Of a stretch of 64,000 bases of DNA, positions 1 to 10,032 are shown in pieces. The stretch covers positions 558,001 to 622,000 of the forward strand of contig CANMUS010000002.1 in assembly GCA_947501215.1 (NCBI GenBank). The letters run 5' to 3'. Origin of the DNA: an uncultured Erythrobacter sp. GTDB lineage: Bacteria > Pseudomonadota > Alphaproteobacteria > Sphingomonadales > Sphingomonadaceae. Positions within the stretch are counted from its first letter, which is position 1, and each line of letters starts with the position of its first letter. The translations under genes were made by a program, and so were the position numbers. Below the pieces are notes generated by a model that made no database searches, was not told where the DNA came from, and saw only the letters and a program-made list of their open reading frames with translations.

Positions 1-718
1 AGGGCGCGGCCCATTTGCCGAGACTCTGTTCGTAACGCGGGATCATGCCGTTGGGCTGGTCGGGCCCTTCGAAACCCGGCGTCAGGCCGAAACTGCTGGT
101 GAGGATCGGGACGAGCTTGGGGTTCTTCGCCACCGCCTTCATCGTCTCGGTGAGGCTGGCGACAGTCCCGCCCGACGCGCTGCCGGCCATCCCGCGCACG
201 CGCCCTTTCACGCGCGGTGCGGCGGAGCCGAACCGCTTCTCGGCCTCCTTCTGCGCCATCAGCACGCCGAGATCGAAGGGGATGGAGTCGAAGCCGGACG
301 AAAAGCAAATGCGCGCGCCGCTGGCCTTGGCGGCCTCCATGTGCTCGTCGATCTTCTGCCGCATCCAGACCGGCTCGCCGCACAGGTCGGCATAGTCGGT
401 GCCGGCCTTGACGCAGGCCGCGACAAGCTCGTCGCCGTAGAGCTGGTAGGGGCCGACGGTCGTCAGCACGACCTTGGTGCGGTTGCACATCGCCTCGAGT
501 CTGGCCGGATCGGACGCATCGGCGACGATCATCGGCGTGGTCGAAGGGGCGCCGATCTCGTCGCGCACCGCCGTCAGCTTGTCTTCGCTGCGGCCCGCCA
601 TCGCCCATTTGGGGCTATCGTCGCGGGTGCCGTATTCGCGAAAGAAATGCTCGGCGACGAGGCGCCCGGTGTAACCGGTTGCGCCATAGACCACGATGTC
701 GAATTCCCTGTCGGCCAT
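1..718 (-). CDS. Trans-acting enoyl reductase / saccharopine dehydrogenase-like protein (3' end outside window)
   Basis: The 239 visible N-terminal residues open with a Rossmann fold, VVYGATGYTGR at about residues 9-19, followed by saccharopine-dehydrogenase-type segments such as ADASDP, TTVGPYQ, Y-DLCGE and SSGFDSIPFD. This matches the NAD(P)-binding family that includes mycobacterial trans-acting enoyl reductases and eukaryotic SCCPDH. The family reduces enoyl or lipid intermediates, but the substrate cannot be read from sequence. The ATG start lies just past a REP-like repeat. The gene runs off the left edge, so the C-terminal part is missing (family about 390-410 residues). The exact role is inferred only from the family. 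Confidence 0.85.
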   Translation of the reverse strand, partial: MADREFDIVVYGATGYTGRLVAEHFFREYGTRDDSPKWAMAGRSEDKLTAVRDEIGAPSTTPMIVADASDPARLEAMCNRTKVVLTTVGPYQLYGDELVAACVKAGTDYADLCGEPVWMRQKIDEHMEAAKASGARICFSSGFDSIPFDLGVLMAQKEAEKRFGSAAPRVKGRVRGMAGSASGGTVASLTETMKAVAKNPKLVPILTSSFGLTPGFEGPDQPNGMIPRYEQSLGKWAAP

Positions 719-730
719 GTTTCTCTCCCA

Positions 731-810
731 TCGTCCCAGCGAAAGCTGGGATCGCTTTCGATTTGGCTGGAGCGGATTGAAGAGCGATGCCAGCTTTCGC
801 TGGCATGACG
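731..810. repeat. REP-like extragenic palindrome doublet (two inverted copies)
   Basis: Two palindromes face each other: ATCCCAGC-type at 731-756 (core CCAGCGAAAGCTGG) and its inverted near copy at 783-810 (core CCAGCTTTCGCTGG). Both are flanked by GCGAT/CGTC. Translated, they give the peptide patterns MPAKAG and PAFAGT that are typical of dispersed REP sequences in proteobacterial genomes. The element fills the gap between dcd and the enoyl-reductase gene, both on the minus strand, and could form a cruciform or RNA hairpin that stabilises or ends transcripts. No RAYT transposase is in the window. Confidence 0.7.
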
Positions 811-817
811 CAAGGGG

Positions 818-1372
818 CTAGAGCCGCGGTAGGGTGACTCCGCGCTGGCCCATATATTTGCCGGCCCGGTCGGAATATGTGACTTCGGGCCGCTCATTGC
901 CCTGCAGGAACAGGAACTGGCACGCGCCTTCATTGGCGTAGATTTTTGCGGGCAGCGGTGTGGTGTTGGAAAATTCCAGCGTCACATGGCCTTCCCAGCC
1001 CGGTTCCAGCGGGGTGACGTTCACGATAATCCCGCACCGCGCATAAGTGCTCTTGCCGAGGCAGATGACCAGCACGTCCTCCGGGATGCGGAAATATTCG
1101 ACAGTGCGCGCCAGCGCGAAGCTGTTGGGCGGGATCACACAGACGTCGGTATCGCGATCGACGAAGCTGTTGCTGGCGAAATCCTTGGGATCGACGACCG
1201 CGCTGTCGACATTGGTGAAGATCTTGAATTCGGGCGCGACCCGCGCGTCGTAGCCGAAGCTCGACAGCCCGTAGGAAATGCACCCCTCGCGTCGCTGCGC
1301 CTCCACGAAGGGCTCGATCATGCCCTCGTTCGTCGCCTTGTCGCGGATCCACTTGTCGGAAAGAATCGCCAT
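818..1372 (-). CDS. dcd: dCTP deaminase
   Basis: A 184-residue protein starting [10 protein letters not shown]. It deaminates dCTP to dUTP, supplying dUMP for thymidylate synthesis. Diagnostic segments are [12 protein letters not shown], the KSTYAR loop that contains the catalytic arginine, and the conserved [17 protein letters not shown] stretch carrying the catalytic glutamate, followed by CQFLFLQG. Length matches monofunctional Dcd. The same reading frame stays open far upstream, antisense-free but through putA, so the start was placed at the ATG where family similarity begins. It lies 59 bp downstream of putA on the same strand and may share its transcript. Confidence 0.95.
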   Translation of the reverse strand: MAILSDKWIRDKATNEGMIEPFVEAQRREGCISYGLSSFGYDARVAPEFKIFTNVDSAVVDPKDFASNSFVDRDTDVCVIPPNSFALARTVEYFRIPEDVLVICLGKSTYARCGIIVNVTPLEPGWEGHVTLEFSNTTPLPAKIYANEGACQFLFLQGNERPEVTYSDRAGKYMGQRGVTLPRL

Positions 1373-1431
1373 GCCGCGACGATTCCCGAGCCGCGCCTTC
1401 ACGGCAAGCGGCCCGGGAATTTTATCCGCTT

Positions 1432-4400
1432 CTAGCTGGCCAGCAGCGTCGCGTTTCCGCCTGCCGCGGTTGTGTCGATGCAGACCACGCGCTCGGTCGC
1501 GAAGCGGGCGACATAGTGCGGTCCGCCGGCCTTGGGTCCGGTGCCGGACAGGCCTTCGCCGCCGAAGGGCTGGCTTTCGACCACCGCACCGATCTGGTTG
1601 CGGTTGACGTAGAAATTGCCGACCTTCGCGCGGCTTTCGACGAAGGCGCGCGTGTCGTCGTTGCGGCTGTGGAGGCCAAGCGTCAGGCCGTATCCGGTCG
1701 CATTGATGTCTTCCACCACGCGGCCGAGATCGCTCGCCTTGTAGCGCACGACATGGAGGATCGGGCCGAAGTTCTCGCGCTTCAGGTCGAGGATCGAATC
1801 GAGCTCGATGATGGTCGGCGCGACGAAGCAACCAGCGGCTGCCCCGCGATGGAGGCGGCGGCGCCAGACGTTGCTGCTGCCCTTCTTGCGGCGCGCGACG
1901 TGGCGTTCGAGCGAGCTTTTCGCGTCGGGATCGATGACCGGGCCGATGTCGGTGGCGAGGTGTTCGGGATTGCCGATGTGCAGCGCTTCGAATGCGCCGC
2001 GGATCATGGTCAGCATCTCGTCGTAGACGTCCTCCTGGATATGGAGGACACGCAGGGCCGAGCAGCGCTGGCCCGCGCTCTGGAACGCGCTGGCGACGAC
2101 ATCGCGCGTCACCTGTTCGGGCAGCGCGGTGGAATCGACGATCATCGCGTTCTGCCCGCCGGTCTCGGCGATCAGCGTGGCGATCGGCCCGTCGCGCGCG
2201 GCGAGGCTGCGATTGATCGCCTGCGCGGTCTGGGTCGAGCCGGTGAAGGCGACACCGGCGATGCGCGGATCGGAGGTGATAAGCTCTCCGACTTCGCCTG
2301 CGCCCGGCAGCAGCTGGAAGGCTTCCTCGGGAATGCCGGCCTCGTGGCACAGACGCACGGCGAGCGCCGCAATCAACGGAGTCTGCTCGGCGGGTTTGGC
2401 CACCACCGTATTGCCCGCAGCCAGTGCGGCGGCGGGGGTGCCGATGAAGATCGCCAGCGGGAAGTTCCACGGGCTGATGCATGCGAAGACGCCGCGACCG
2501 TTCAGGGTCAGGCGGTTTTCCTCACCCGTCGGGCCGGGCAGCGGCATGGGCCCGCTGAACTGGCGGCGCGCCTCGTTTGCATAGAAGCGCAGGAAGTCGA
2601 CCGCCTCGCGCAGCTCCAGCACGGCATCGAGCAGTGTCTTGCCCGCCTCGCGCTGGCAGAGTGAGAGAAACTCGTCGGTATGCTCCTCGAACAGGTCGGC
2701 TGCGGCTTCCAGCAGCAGCGCGCGCTTTTCGCCACCGAGCGCGTTCCAGCCCGGCTGGATATCCTCGGCGCGCGTGATTGCTTCCTCGACCTCGAAGTCT
2801 AATGCGTCGCGGCGCGTGCCGACTTCGGCGGAAAGATCGTGCGGCTTGTTGATCGGGGCGATTTCACCCTCCGCACCCGAGCAGAAGGTCGGCTCCGCGC
2901 GCCAGTGCTTGCGGTCGAGCTCGGCCAGACGGCCCAGCAGGGGTTCGAGCACCAGCGGGTCCGACAGATCGATGCCCGCCGAATTCTTCCGGTCCGGGAA
3001 GATGTCTTCCGGCAGCGGGATCGTCGGGTTGCGATAGGGGTCGAGCGCGGACAGCTCGGCGACCGGATCGGTAGCCAGATCTGCCGCCGGAACGCCGGCA
3101 TCCGCCATGCGATTGACGAAGCTGCTATTCGCCCCGTTCTCAAGCAGGCGGCGGACGAGATAGGCGAGCAGGTCCTTATGCGTGCCGGTGGGCGCATAGA
3201 TGCGCACATTGGTCCGCCGGTTGCCCTCCATCTGCGCAAGCGCGCCATAGACTTCCTCGCCCATGCCGTGCAGCCGCTGGAATTCGAAGGTTTTCCCCTC
3301 TCCCATCGCCTTGATGGAGCCGATCGTATAGGCATTGTGCGTCGCAAATGCAGGATAGATCGCATCGTTTGCGGCGAGCAATTTGCCCGCGCAGGCAAGG
3401 AAGCTGACGTCGGTCGCGATCTTGCGGGTGAAGACCGGGAAGTCGCTTAGCCCGCCGACATGGGCGAGCTTGATTTCCGTGTCCCAATAGGCGCCTTTGA
3501 CGAGGCGCACGAAGAATTTGCGATCGTGCTTGCGAGCAAGGCGCGCGACCCATTCGCACAGCGGTACGCCGCGCTTCTGATAGGCCTGGATCGCCATGCC
3601 GAAGCCTTCCCAGCGGGTGCCGTCGGCGCGGGTGAACAGGCTGTCGTCGCGTGCCAGCGCTTCGATGATGTCCATCGACATCTCTAGCCGGTCGGCTTCC
3701 TCGGCATCGATGGTGAAATGGATATTCGCATCGCGCGCCATTTCCGCCAGGTCGCGCACGATCGGCAGGAGGTCGGCGATGGCGAGATCGGCATGCATGA
3801 AGGTGTATTTCGGATGCAGCGCCGACAGCTTGACCGAGATTCCGGGCGAAGTCGCGAGATTGCCGGTGGACTCGCGCGCCAAGCGCTCGATGGCCTTCTG
3901 GTAGTTGACCCGATATCGCTCGGCATCGGCATAGGTCATGGCCGCCTCGCCCAGCATGTCGAAACTGTGCGTGAGGCCGCGGGCGCGTTCCGGCGCGGCG
4001 CGCTTCAGCGATTCCTGGATCGTCCGGCCATAGACGAACTGGCCGCCGAGGATGCGCATGGCCTGCAAGGTGGCCTTGCGGATCACCGGCTCGCCGAGGC
4101 GATTGACCGCACCCTTGAGTGTGCGGCGCATGCCCTTCTGCGCTTCTTCCGGGCGCTCCAGCACTTCGCCCGTCAGCATCAGCGAGAAGGTGGCGGCGTT
4201 GACGAAGGTGGAAGAGCTTTCGCCCATGTGCTCCGCCCAGTCGATATCGCCGATCTTGTCGCGGATCAGCGCGTCGGCGGTGGCCGCATCGGGCACGCGC
4301 AGCAGCGCTTCGGCAAGGCACATCAGCGCCACGCCTTCTTCTGTCGCCAGACCGTATTGATGGAGGAAAGCATCGATGCCCGAGGCCTTGCGCTTGCGCG

Positions 4401-4566
4401 CATCCTCGATCAGCCGGATCGCAATGCCCGCAGCCTCGTCATGCAGTTTGGATGCCCGCGACGCTTCGGCGAGACGCTGAGCGACGCAGGCGTTCTCTTC
4501 GGCGCGATAGGCGACGCGCACATCGTTGCGGGAAATAGACTTGGGGGCTGGATCTTTCAGGGCCAT
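1432..4566 (-). CDS. putA: Bifunctional proline dehydrogenase / L-glutamate gamma-semialdehyde dehydrogenase
   Basis: A 1044-residue PutA that oxidises proline to glutamate in two steps, FAD-dependent then NAD-dependent. The N-terminal half carries the PRODH barrel (for example [13 protein letters not shown] and [22 protein letters not shown]). The second half is an aldehyde dehydrogenase with [10 protein letters not shown], the general base in ETGGQNAM at about residue 801 and catalytic cysteine in GQRCSAL at about 835. It starts directly with the domain that precedes PRODH and lacks the ribbon-helix-helix DNA-binding region found in enterobacterial PutA, so autogenous repression is not expected. 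No Lrp-type putR is adjacent. Confidence 0.96.
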   Translation of the reverse strand: MALKDPAPKSISRNDVRVAYRAEENACVAQRLAEASRASKLHDEAAGIAIRLIEDARKRKASGIDAFLHQYGLATEEGVALMCLAEALLRVPDAATADALIRDKIGDIDWAEHMGESSSTFVNAATFSLMLTGEVLERPEEAQKGMRRTLKGAVNRLGEPVIRKATLQAMRILGGQFVYGRTIQESLKRAAPERARGLTHSFDMLGEAAMTYADAERYRVNYQKAIERLARESTGNLATSPGISVKLSALHPKYTFMHADLAIADLLPIVRDLAEMARDANIHFTIDAEEADRLEMSMDIIEALARDDSLFTRADGTRWEGFGMAIQAYQKRGVPLCEWVARLARKHDRKFFVRLVKGAYWDTEIKLAHVGGLSDFPVFTRKIATDVSFLACAGKLLAANDAIYPAFATHNAYTIGSIKAMGEGKTFEFQRLHGMGEEVYGALAQMEGNRRTNVRIYAPTGTHKDLLAYLVRRLLENGANSSFVNRMADAGVPAADLATDPVAELSALDPYRNPTIPLPEDIFPDRKNSAGIDLSDPLVLEPLLGRLAELDRKHWRAEPTFCSGAEGEIAPINKPHDLSAEVGTRRDALDFEVEEAITRAEDIQPGWNALGGEKRALLLEAAADLFEEHTDEFLSLCQREAGKTLLDAVLELREAVDFLRFYANEARRQFSGPMPLPGPTGEENRLTLNGRGVFACISPWNFPLAIFIGTPAAALAAGNTVVAKPAEQTPLIAALAVRLCHEAGIPEEAFQLLPGAGEVGELITSDPRIAGVAFTGSTQTAQAINRSLAARDGPIATLIAETGGQNAMIVDSTALPEQVTRDVVASAFQSAGQRCSALRVLHIQEDVYDEMLTMIRGAFEALHIGNPEHLATDIGPVIDPDAKSSLERHVARRKKGSSNVWRRRLHRGAAAGCFVAPTIIELDSILDLKRENFGPILHVVRYKASDLGRVVEDINATGYGLTLGLHSRNDDTRAFVESRAKVGNFYVNRNQIGAVVESQPFGGEGLSGTGPKAGGPHYVARFATERVVCIDTTAAGGNATLLAS

Positions 4567-4621
4567 TCGACTCGCTTATGGTCAGAGGAAGCGCCCCACT
4601 TGGACCTGCAACCTCCTGCTT

Positions 4622-6130
4622 TCAAGCGAAGTCGGCGGTTTGCGTAGCGTTGGCGGCCATCCACTCGCCCACCCGTGCCTGCGCATCGGCGGGCAGGTGC
4701 AGCCCCAGCTTGCTGCGCCGCCAGAGCACGTCTTCGGCGGTGCGCGCAAATTCGTGGCGCACGAGGTAGCGGAGCTCCGCCTCGTAAAGATTTGCGCCGA
4801 GGCATTGCCCCAGGTCGTCGAGGCTTTCGGCGCCTTGCAGGATTTGCGCCAGACGTGTCCCATAGGCGCGGGCCAGTCGCAGCAGCATCTCCGGCGGCAC
4901 GAACGGGTAGTGCTCGCTCGATTGCCAGAGGAAGCGAGCGAAATCGCCGTCCTCGAACTCCCCGCCCGGCAGCGATGCAGTCGCAGTCCACGGCTCGCCG
5001 GGAACGGTCATCGCTTCGCCCAGCTTCTCCAGCGCATGCTCGGCCAGCTTGCGGAATGTGGTGATCTTGCCGCCGTAGATCGACAGGATCGGTGCACCGC
5101 CGTCGGCCTCCAGCTCGAAGACATAATCGCGCGTGACCGTGCTGTTGCTGGCCGCATTGTCCTCGTAGAGCGGGCGCACGCCGGAATAGGTGGAGACGAT
5201 CTCCTCGCGCGCCACCTGGCTGACGAAATAGCGCGAGGCGGCCTCGCAGAGATAATCGATTTCCTCAGCCGCAATGCGGACCTCGTCGAGATCGCCTTCG
5301 TAGAGCAGATCGGTGGTGCCGATCAGCGTGAAATCCCGCTCGTAGGGGATGGCGAAAACGATCCGGCCATCTGGCTGCTGGAAGATATAGGCATGCTCGT
5401 CCGGGAAGCGCCGCGAGAGGACGATGTGGCTGCCCTTGACCAGCCGCAGGTGCGAAGGTGTGCTGCTGCCGAGCGCGGCCTCCGCGAGCCGGTCCACGAA
5501 AGGTCCCGCCGCATTCACGACGGCTCGCGCCTCTATCTCGCGGTCCCCTCCCGGTGCCTGCAATGTCGCCCGCCAGCCGTCCGCCGATCGCGCCAGCGCG
5601 GTGCATTCGGTGCGGGTCAGCACGGTCGCGCCGCGTGCCTCGGCGTCCATCGCAGCGAGCAGGACGAGGCGGGAATCCTCGACCCAGCAGTCGGAATATT
5701 CGAAGCCTTTCTTCAGGCGATCCTGCAGCACGCCGCGGTGCGGCGGCACGGTCAGGTCGACCGCCTTGCTTCGCGGCAAGCTCATCCGCCCGCCGATATG
5801 ATCGTAGAGGAACAGGCCGGCGCGCAGCATCCAGCGCGGGCGCATGCTCGGTTCGTGCGGCATCACGAAGCGCAGCGGCCAGATGATATGCGGCGCGGCC
5901 CGCAGCAGCACTTCCCGCTCACGCAGGGATTCCGCCACCAGCCGGAATTCGTACATTTCTAGGTATCGCAGGCCGCCATGAACCAGCTTCGTGCTAGCCG
6001 AAGAAGTATGCGAGGCGAGATCGTCTTTCTCGACCAGCAGCACGCGCATGCCGCGTCCCGCCGCATCGCGCGCGATGCCCGCGCCATTGATGCCGCCGCC
6101 GACGACCAGCAGGTCGTAAGCTTGGCTCAT
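4622..6130 (-). CDS. glpD: Glycerol-3-phosphate dehydrogenase (aerobic, FAD)
   Basis: A 502-residue flavoenzyme of the inner membrane surface that oxidises sn-glycerol-3-phosphate to dihydroxyacetone phosphate and passes electrons to quinone. The N-terminal FAD dinucleotide site VVGGGINGAGIARD is at about residues 9-22. It is followed by STKLVHGGLRYLE, VNAAGPFVD, KGSHIVLSRRF and the DYVFELE/SIYGGKITTFRKLAE segment, all standard GlpD signatures. The start codon overlaps the mtnP stop by 4 bp (ATGA), so translation is coupled to mtnP. No glpK, glpF or glpR is nearby. Confidence 0.96.
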   Translation of the reverse strand: MSQAYDLLVVGGGINGAGIARDAAGRGMRVLLVEKDDLASHTSSASTKLVHGGLRYLEMYEFRLVAESLREREVLLRAAPHIIWPLRFVMPHEPSMRPRWMLRAGLFLYDHIGGRMSLPRSKAVDLTVPPHRGVLQDRLKKGFEYSDCWVEDSRLVLLAAMDAEARGATVLTRTECTALARSADGWRATLQAPGGDREIEARAVVNAAGPFVDRLAEAALGSSTPSHLRLVKGSHIVLSRRFPDEHAYIFQQPDGRIVFAIPYERDFTLIGTTDLLYEGDLDEVRIAAEEIDYLCEAASRYFVSQVAREEIVSTYSGVRPLYEDNAASNSTVTRDYVFELEADGGAPILSIYGGKITTFRKLAEHALEKLGEAMTVPGEPWTATASLPGGEFEDGDFARFLWQSSEHYPFVPPEMLLRLARAYGTRLAQILQGAESLDDLGQCLGANLYEAELRYLVRHEFARTAEDVLWRRSKLGLHLPADAQARVGEWMAANATQTADFA

Positions 6131-6999
6131 CCCCTGCCCAGCAGGCGGCCTGCCACCGCATCCAGCTTGGCGACCAGCGCCTTGTCGTGTTTGTCCGGGG
6201 CCGTAATCACCGCGTCGGCGAGCGCCTGGTCGATCGGCGAGGGATTGCGCTTTTTCGGCAGGCCTTTGCAGAAAATCTCGACCGCCTTGCGCGCGATGGC
6301 CGCATTGGCATTCATCTGCTTGACGATCTCCGCGACATCGACGCTTTCCGCATCGTCACGCCAGCTGTCGTAATCGGTGACCATGGCAAGCAGGGCGTAG
6401 GGCAGCTCCGCTTCCCGCGCGAGTTTCGCTTCGGGCATGCCCGTCATGCCGATAACCTCGGCGCCCCAATGCCGGTAGAGCTTGCTCTCCGCGCGGCTGG
6501 AGAACTGCGGGCCCTCCATAGCCAAGTAAGTCGCTCCCTCGCTGCAGCCGCCGCCTGCTTTCTCGACCGCCTTGAGCGCGTGTTTCGACAGGCGCGGGCA
6601 GACCGGTTCGGCCATGCTGACGTGGGTCACGAAACCGTCGCCGTAGAAGCTCGACGGGCGGCCCTTGGTGTTGTCGATGAACTGGTCGACGGTCACGAAG
6701 CGGCCGGGCGGCAGCTCTTCGGACAGCGAACCGACCGCGCTGATCGCGAGAATGTCGGTGCAGCCCGCCCGCTTGAGCGCATCGATATTGGCGCGCGCGT
6801 TGATGCTCGATGGCGCGATGCGGTGGCCGCGCCCGTGCCGGGGCAGGAAGCGCACGCGAACATGGCCGATCGTGCCGCACAGTATTTCGTCCGACGGCTC
6901 GCCCCAGGGCGACTTGACCGAAATCCACTGCGCATCCTCGAGCGCATCCATCGCATAGAGCCCGGAGCCGCCGATAATTCCGATGGTCCAGTCGCTCAT
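6127..6999 (-). CDS. mtnP: S-methyl-5'-thioadenosine phosphorylase
   Basis: 290 residues starting MSDWTIGIIGGSGLY. It phosphorolyses methylthioadenosine (from polyamine, quorum-signal and ethylene-type reactions) to adenine and 5-methylthioribose-1-phosphate, feeding methionine salvage. Family signatures are the phosphate-binding GGSGLY, RHGRGH, AISAVGSL, MEGPQFSSRAESKLYR, IGMTGMPEAKLAREAEL and the purine-site TDYDSW. The aspartate in TDYD is typical of MTA rather than hypoxanthine/guanine phosphorylases. The frame is open for another 73 codons upstream, but that sequence is not family-like. It is the first gene of a pair with glpD. Confidence 0.95.
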   Translation of the reverse strand: MSDWTIGIIGGSGLYAMDALEDAQWISVKSPWGEPSDEILCGTIGHVRVRFLPRHGRGHRIAPSSINARANIDALKRAGCTDILAISAVGSLSEELPPGRFVTVDQFIDNTKGRPSSFYGDGFVTHVSMAEPVCPRLSKHALKAVEKAGGGCSEGATYLAMEGPQFSSRAESKLYRHWGAEVIGMTGMPEAKLAREAELPYALLAMVTDYDSWRDDAESVDVAEIVKQMNANAAIARKAVEIFCKGLPKKRNPSPIDQALADAVITAPDKHDKALVAKLDAVAGRLLGRG

Positions 7000-7192
7000 G
7001 CCCGTCGTTCCATTGCTTGCATCATGCGCGCATCGGTGAAGCTTCGTACCCGCGCTGTCCAGCCCCTTGCGGACCTTGCTGCAACCAGTGCGCGCCGCAT
7101 GCGTATTCATGGACAACGGGGGCGCGCCCGCCTTGACTTGCGCGGCGCATTCCCGCCGAACGGATCGCGATTTTATGCCGGAGGACACCCGA

Positions 7193-9973
7193 ATGCCCGA
7201 CCAGACGCTTGCCATCACGCTTGCTGGCCTCAGCGAGAGATTGCAGGAGCTTCATCGGCAGACGGCGCTGACCCCGCTGTTCAATCCCGTGTTCCAGCTG
7301 TCGCTCGACCTGTCGCGGCGGCTCGAGCGGGACGAGATCGGCATTGCGGACCTCTCCAAGCTGATCGAGGAACTGGAAGCCAAGTCGCTCGATGCGCGGG
7401 CCGAGCGGCTCCGCTGCCTCGTTGTGCCGGAAGAGGCCGAACAGCGGCTCGATCGCCAGACCTGGGCGGATGGCGAGTTCGACGCGTTCCGCAATTTCTG
7501 GGAGCACCCGCACATGCATGCGGTGTTCACCGCGCATCCGACCTTCCTGCTCACACCGGATCAGTCCGCTGCGGTGGCGCAGGCGGCCTCGCACGGGGGC
7601 GGAATTGCGCCCGGCAAGAGCGGGGAGCGGCCCGAGATCACGCTGCGTTACGAACACGAGAGGGCGATGTCCGCCATCGCCAACGCGCAGGATGCGCGCG
7701 ACCGCATCGTGAGCGAAGCGCTGGATACCGCGCATGAAAAATGGCCGAGCCGCTGGTTCGATTTCACCCCCCTGCCGTTTCGCTTTGCGACCTGGGTTGG
7801 CTACGACATGGATGGCCGGACCGATATCAAGTGGTATACCTCGATCGCTTTCCGCCTTGCAGAGAAAGCGCAGCGGCTGGGGCGCTATGCTGCGCAACTG
7901 GAAGCGATCGACGACGACCACGAATTGCTCGGGACGCTGCGGGCCGCGGCGACGCGGACGCAGGCGAGCGCGGACGAGTTCGCCGGAGACCTTTCGGACG
8001 CGGGCGACCTGTCGGCAGCGGCCAACCGGCTGACCGAGGACGACGAAGGCAAACTGCTGTCCCTGCGCCAGACCATCGCGCAGCTCGAAGGCGAGGCGGC
8101 ATCCTCCACCGCGGAAAAAGCCATCGCCCTGCGGACCCTCACTGCGGCGATGCGCGCCGACGGGCTCGGCATGGGGTGGATTCACTTCCGCGTGAACGCC
8201 AAGCAGCTGCACAATGCGATCCGCACGCGGCTGGGCGACGCGGCGGACATCGACCTCGGCAGTCGCGGAGCGCTTGCCGCTTTGCGCGAACTGATCGCCA
8301 ACGTGAAACCTGCCAGCGCCAACTTTGCCAGCCTCGCGGTCGAAAGCTCGACTGCCGTGCGGCAATTCCTCGCGATGACACAGATCCTCAAGCACATCGA
8401 CGCCGATGCGCCGATCCGCATGCTGGTGGCCGAATGCGAACAGCCCGCGACCGTGCTCGCCGCGCTCTATTTCGCCAAGCTGTTCGGGATCGAGGACAAG
8501 GTCGACGTCTCGCCGCTGTTCGAGACCGAGACCGCGCTTGAACACGGCGGCCGTTTCCTCGACGCGCTGCTGGCCGAGGACGAATATCGCACATACGCCA
8601 AGCGCCGCGGTCGGATCGCCATCCAGACCGGATTCTCGGATGCTGGGCGCTTTGTCGGGCAGATCCCGGCCAGCCTTGCGATCGAGCGCCTGCAAGGCCG
8701 CCTGGCGCAGGCGATGGAGAATAACGGGCTGGCCGATGTCGCCGCGCTGATCTTCGATACGCATGGCGAGGGGATGGGCCGCGGCGCGCACCCCTCCAGT
8801 TTCGAGGACCGGATCGAATGGCCGCTGTCGTCCTGGTCGCAGCGCCGGTTCGCGCGCGCGGGTATCCGGTTGGAGCCGGAGGCAAGCTTCCAGGGCGGCG
8901 ATGGCTATCTGTTCTTCGCCACGCCCGAGTTGGCCCTCGCGACGCTGACCAAGATCGTCGAGCACACGCCAGCGCACACCGATGCTGAAGTGCCGACCGA
9001 TCCCTTCTATCGGCGCACCGACCTCAGCCTCGATTTCTATCGCGCGATCAAGGAACATCAGCGCGACCATCTGGAAAGCCGCACCTACAGCCGCGCCGTG
9101 ACAGCCTTCGGCCTCGGCCTGCTGAACAAGACCGGCAGCCGCGTATCGCGCCGCCAGTCGGACCTTTCCGCCGATCGCGAGATGAGCTTGCGGCAGATCC
9201 GAGCGATCCCGCATAATTCGATCCTCCAGCAACTCGGCTATCCGGTGAATATCATCGCCGGGATCGGCAGCGCGGCGGAAGGCAATATCGAGGATATCGC
9301 CACGTTGCTCAACGAAAGCGAGCGCGGGCGGCAGATCATGCGGCTGGTCCGCGCCTCCAATTCGCTCGCCAGCATCAAGACCGTGGCTGCCTATGGCGAG
9401 CTGTTCAATTCGGCGTACTGGGCGAGCCGGCCTTACCGCGGGACCGAAGATCACCTTGGCGAGGCCTGCGAGGCGCTGGCGGAATATCTCATTTCGGACG
9501 ATCGCAACGGTGTGTTCCGTCGCCTCGCCTCGCGCCTGCGTGTCGACGCGCTCAAGCTCCACCGCCTGTTCGAACTCGTGCGCAACGAGGAGCCGCATCC
9601 GGATCGCGAGAATGTGCGCCGGATCATCGGTGTGCTCCAGGCCGTGCGCCTCGCACTGCTCCAGCATATGTTCCTGAAGGCGGTCTCGGTCCCTGCCTTC
9701 AGCCGGGCGAACGACATCAGCCGGACCGACGTGCTGGAAATGGTCTTCTCCCTCCGCATCGACGATGCGCTGGCGCAACTGCGCCGCGCCTATCCGGTCA
9801 GCTTCCCGCGTAAGGATGATTTCAACATGGACGAGGCGGGTGAGTATCCCCGCGGACAGGGCGAAGGCTATGCCGACATCCGCGAACGCTATATCAACCC
9901 GATCGACGATGCCTATGCGCTTTGCCTGCGCATTTCGACCTGCATCGCCAATGAGTTCGGCGCGCACGGCTGA
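7193..9973 (+). CDS. ppc: Phosphoenolpyruvate carboxylase homologue, divergent at active-site motifs
   Basis: 926 residues from the ATG preceded by GGAGG eight bases upstream. Overall length and motif order follow PEPC, which makes oxaloacetate from PEP and bicarbonate. The TAHPT histidine is at about residue 115, QTGFSDAGR occupies the place of YSDSxKD, THGEGMGRGA the place of HGRGGSxGRGG, and GSRVSRR plus LRQIRAIPH correspond to GSRPAKR and LRAIPW. The lysine of YSDSxKD and the first arginine of the GRGG loop appear absent, so activity is less sure than for a standard PEPC. It is divergent from mtnP across 193 bp. The frame extends upstream to 7067, but that part is not conserved-looking. 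Confidence 0.8.
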   Translation: MPDQTLAITLAGLSERLQELHRQTALTPLFNPVFQLSLDLSRRLERDEIGIADLSKLIEELEAKSLDARAERLRCLVVPEEAEQRLDRQTWADGEFDAFRNFWEHPHMHAVFTAHPTFLLTPDQSAAVAQAASHGGGIAPGKSGERPEITLRYEHERAMSAIANAQDARDRIVSEALDTAHEKWPSRWFDFTPLPFRFATWVGYDMDGRTDIKWYTSIAFRLAEKAQRLGRYAAQLEAIDDDHELLGTLRAAATRTQASADEFAGDLSDAGDLSAAANRLTEDDEGKLLSLRQTIAQLEGEAASSTAEKAIALRTLTAAMRADGLGMGWIHFRVNAKQLHNAIRTRLGDAADIDLGSRGALAALRELIANVKPASANFASLAVESSTAVRQFLAMTQILKHIDADAPIRMLVAECEQPATVLAALYFAKLFGIEDKVDVSPLFETETALEHGGRFLDALLAEDEYRTYAKRRGRIAIQTGFSDAGRFVGQIPASLAIERLQGRLAQAMENNGLADVAALIFDTHGEGMGRGAHPSSFEDRIEWPLSSWSQRRFARAGIRLEPEASFQGGDGYLFFATPELALATLTKIVEHTPAHTDAEVPTDPFYRRTDLSLDFYRAIKEHQRDHLESRTYSRAVTAFGLGLLNKTGSRVSRRQSDLSADREMSLRQIRAIPHNSILQQLGYPVNIIAGIGSAAEGNIEDIATLLNESERGRQIMRLVRASNSLASIKTVAAYGELFNSAYWASRPYRGTEDHLGEACEALAEYLISDDRNGVFRRLASRLRVDALKLHRLFELVRNEEPHPDRENVRRIIGVLQAVRLALLQHMFLKAVSVPAFSRANDISRTDVLEMVFSLRIDDALAQLRRAYPVSFPRKDDFNMDEAGEYPRGQGEGYADIRERYINPIDDAYALCLRISTCIANEFGAHG

Positions 9974-10032
9974 TTGATTCGCCAGCGGTTTGGCCTATCC
10001 TGCCCGAAATCCATCGGGTGGGGGACCGGATT

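Noticed and set aside
1840-1920. Apparent compensating frameshift inside putA (Arg/Lys-rich [13 protein letters not shown] segment)
   Set aside because: The segment is in a loop region and the flanking conserved FVAPTIIE remains in frame; variation is plausible without sequencing error.
818-2482. Continuous minus-strand frame joining dcd to 370 extra N-terminal codons
   Set aside because: The extra part is an alternative frame of putA. dCTP deaminase is a 184-residue protein with a good start at 1372.
7022-9967. A nearly 3-kb open frame on the minus strand, opposite the PEPC gene
   Set aside because: It mirrors the codon bias of a GC-rich gene in the antisense frame; composition is Arg/Gly/Asp-rich with no domain, and the plus-strand PEPC is clearly the real gene.
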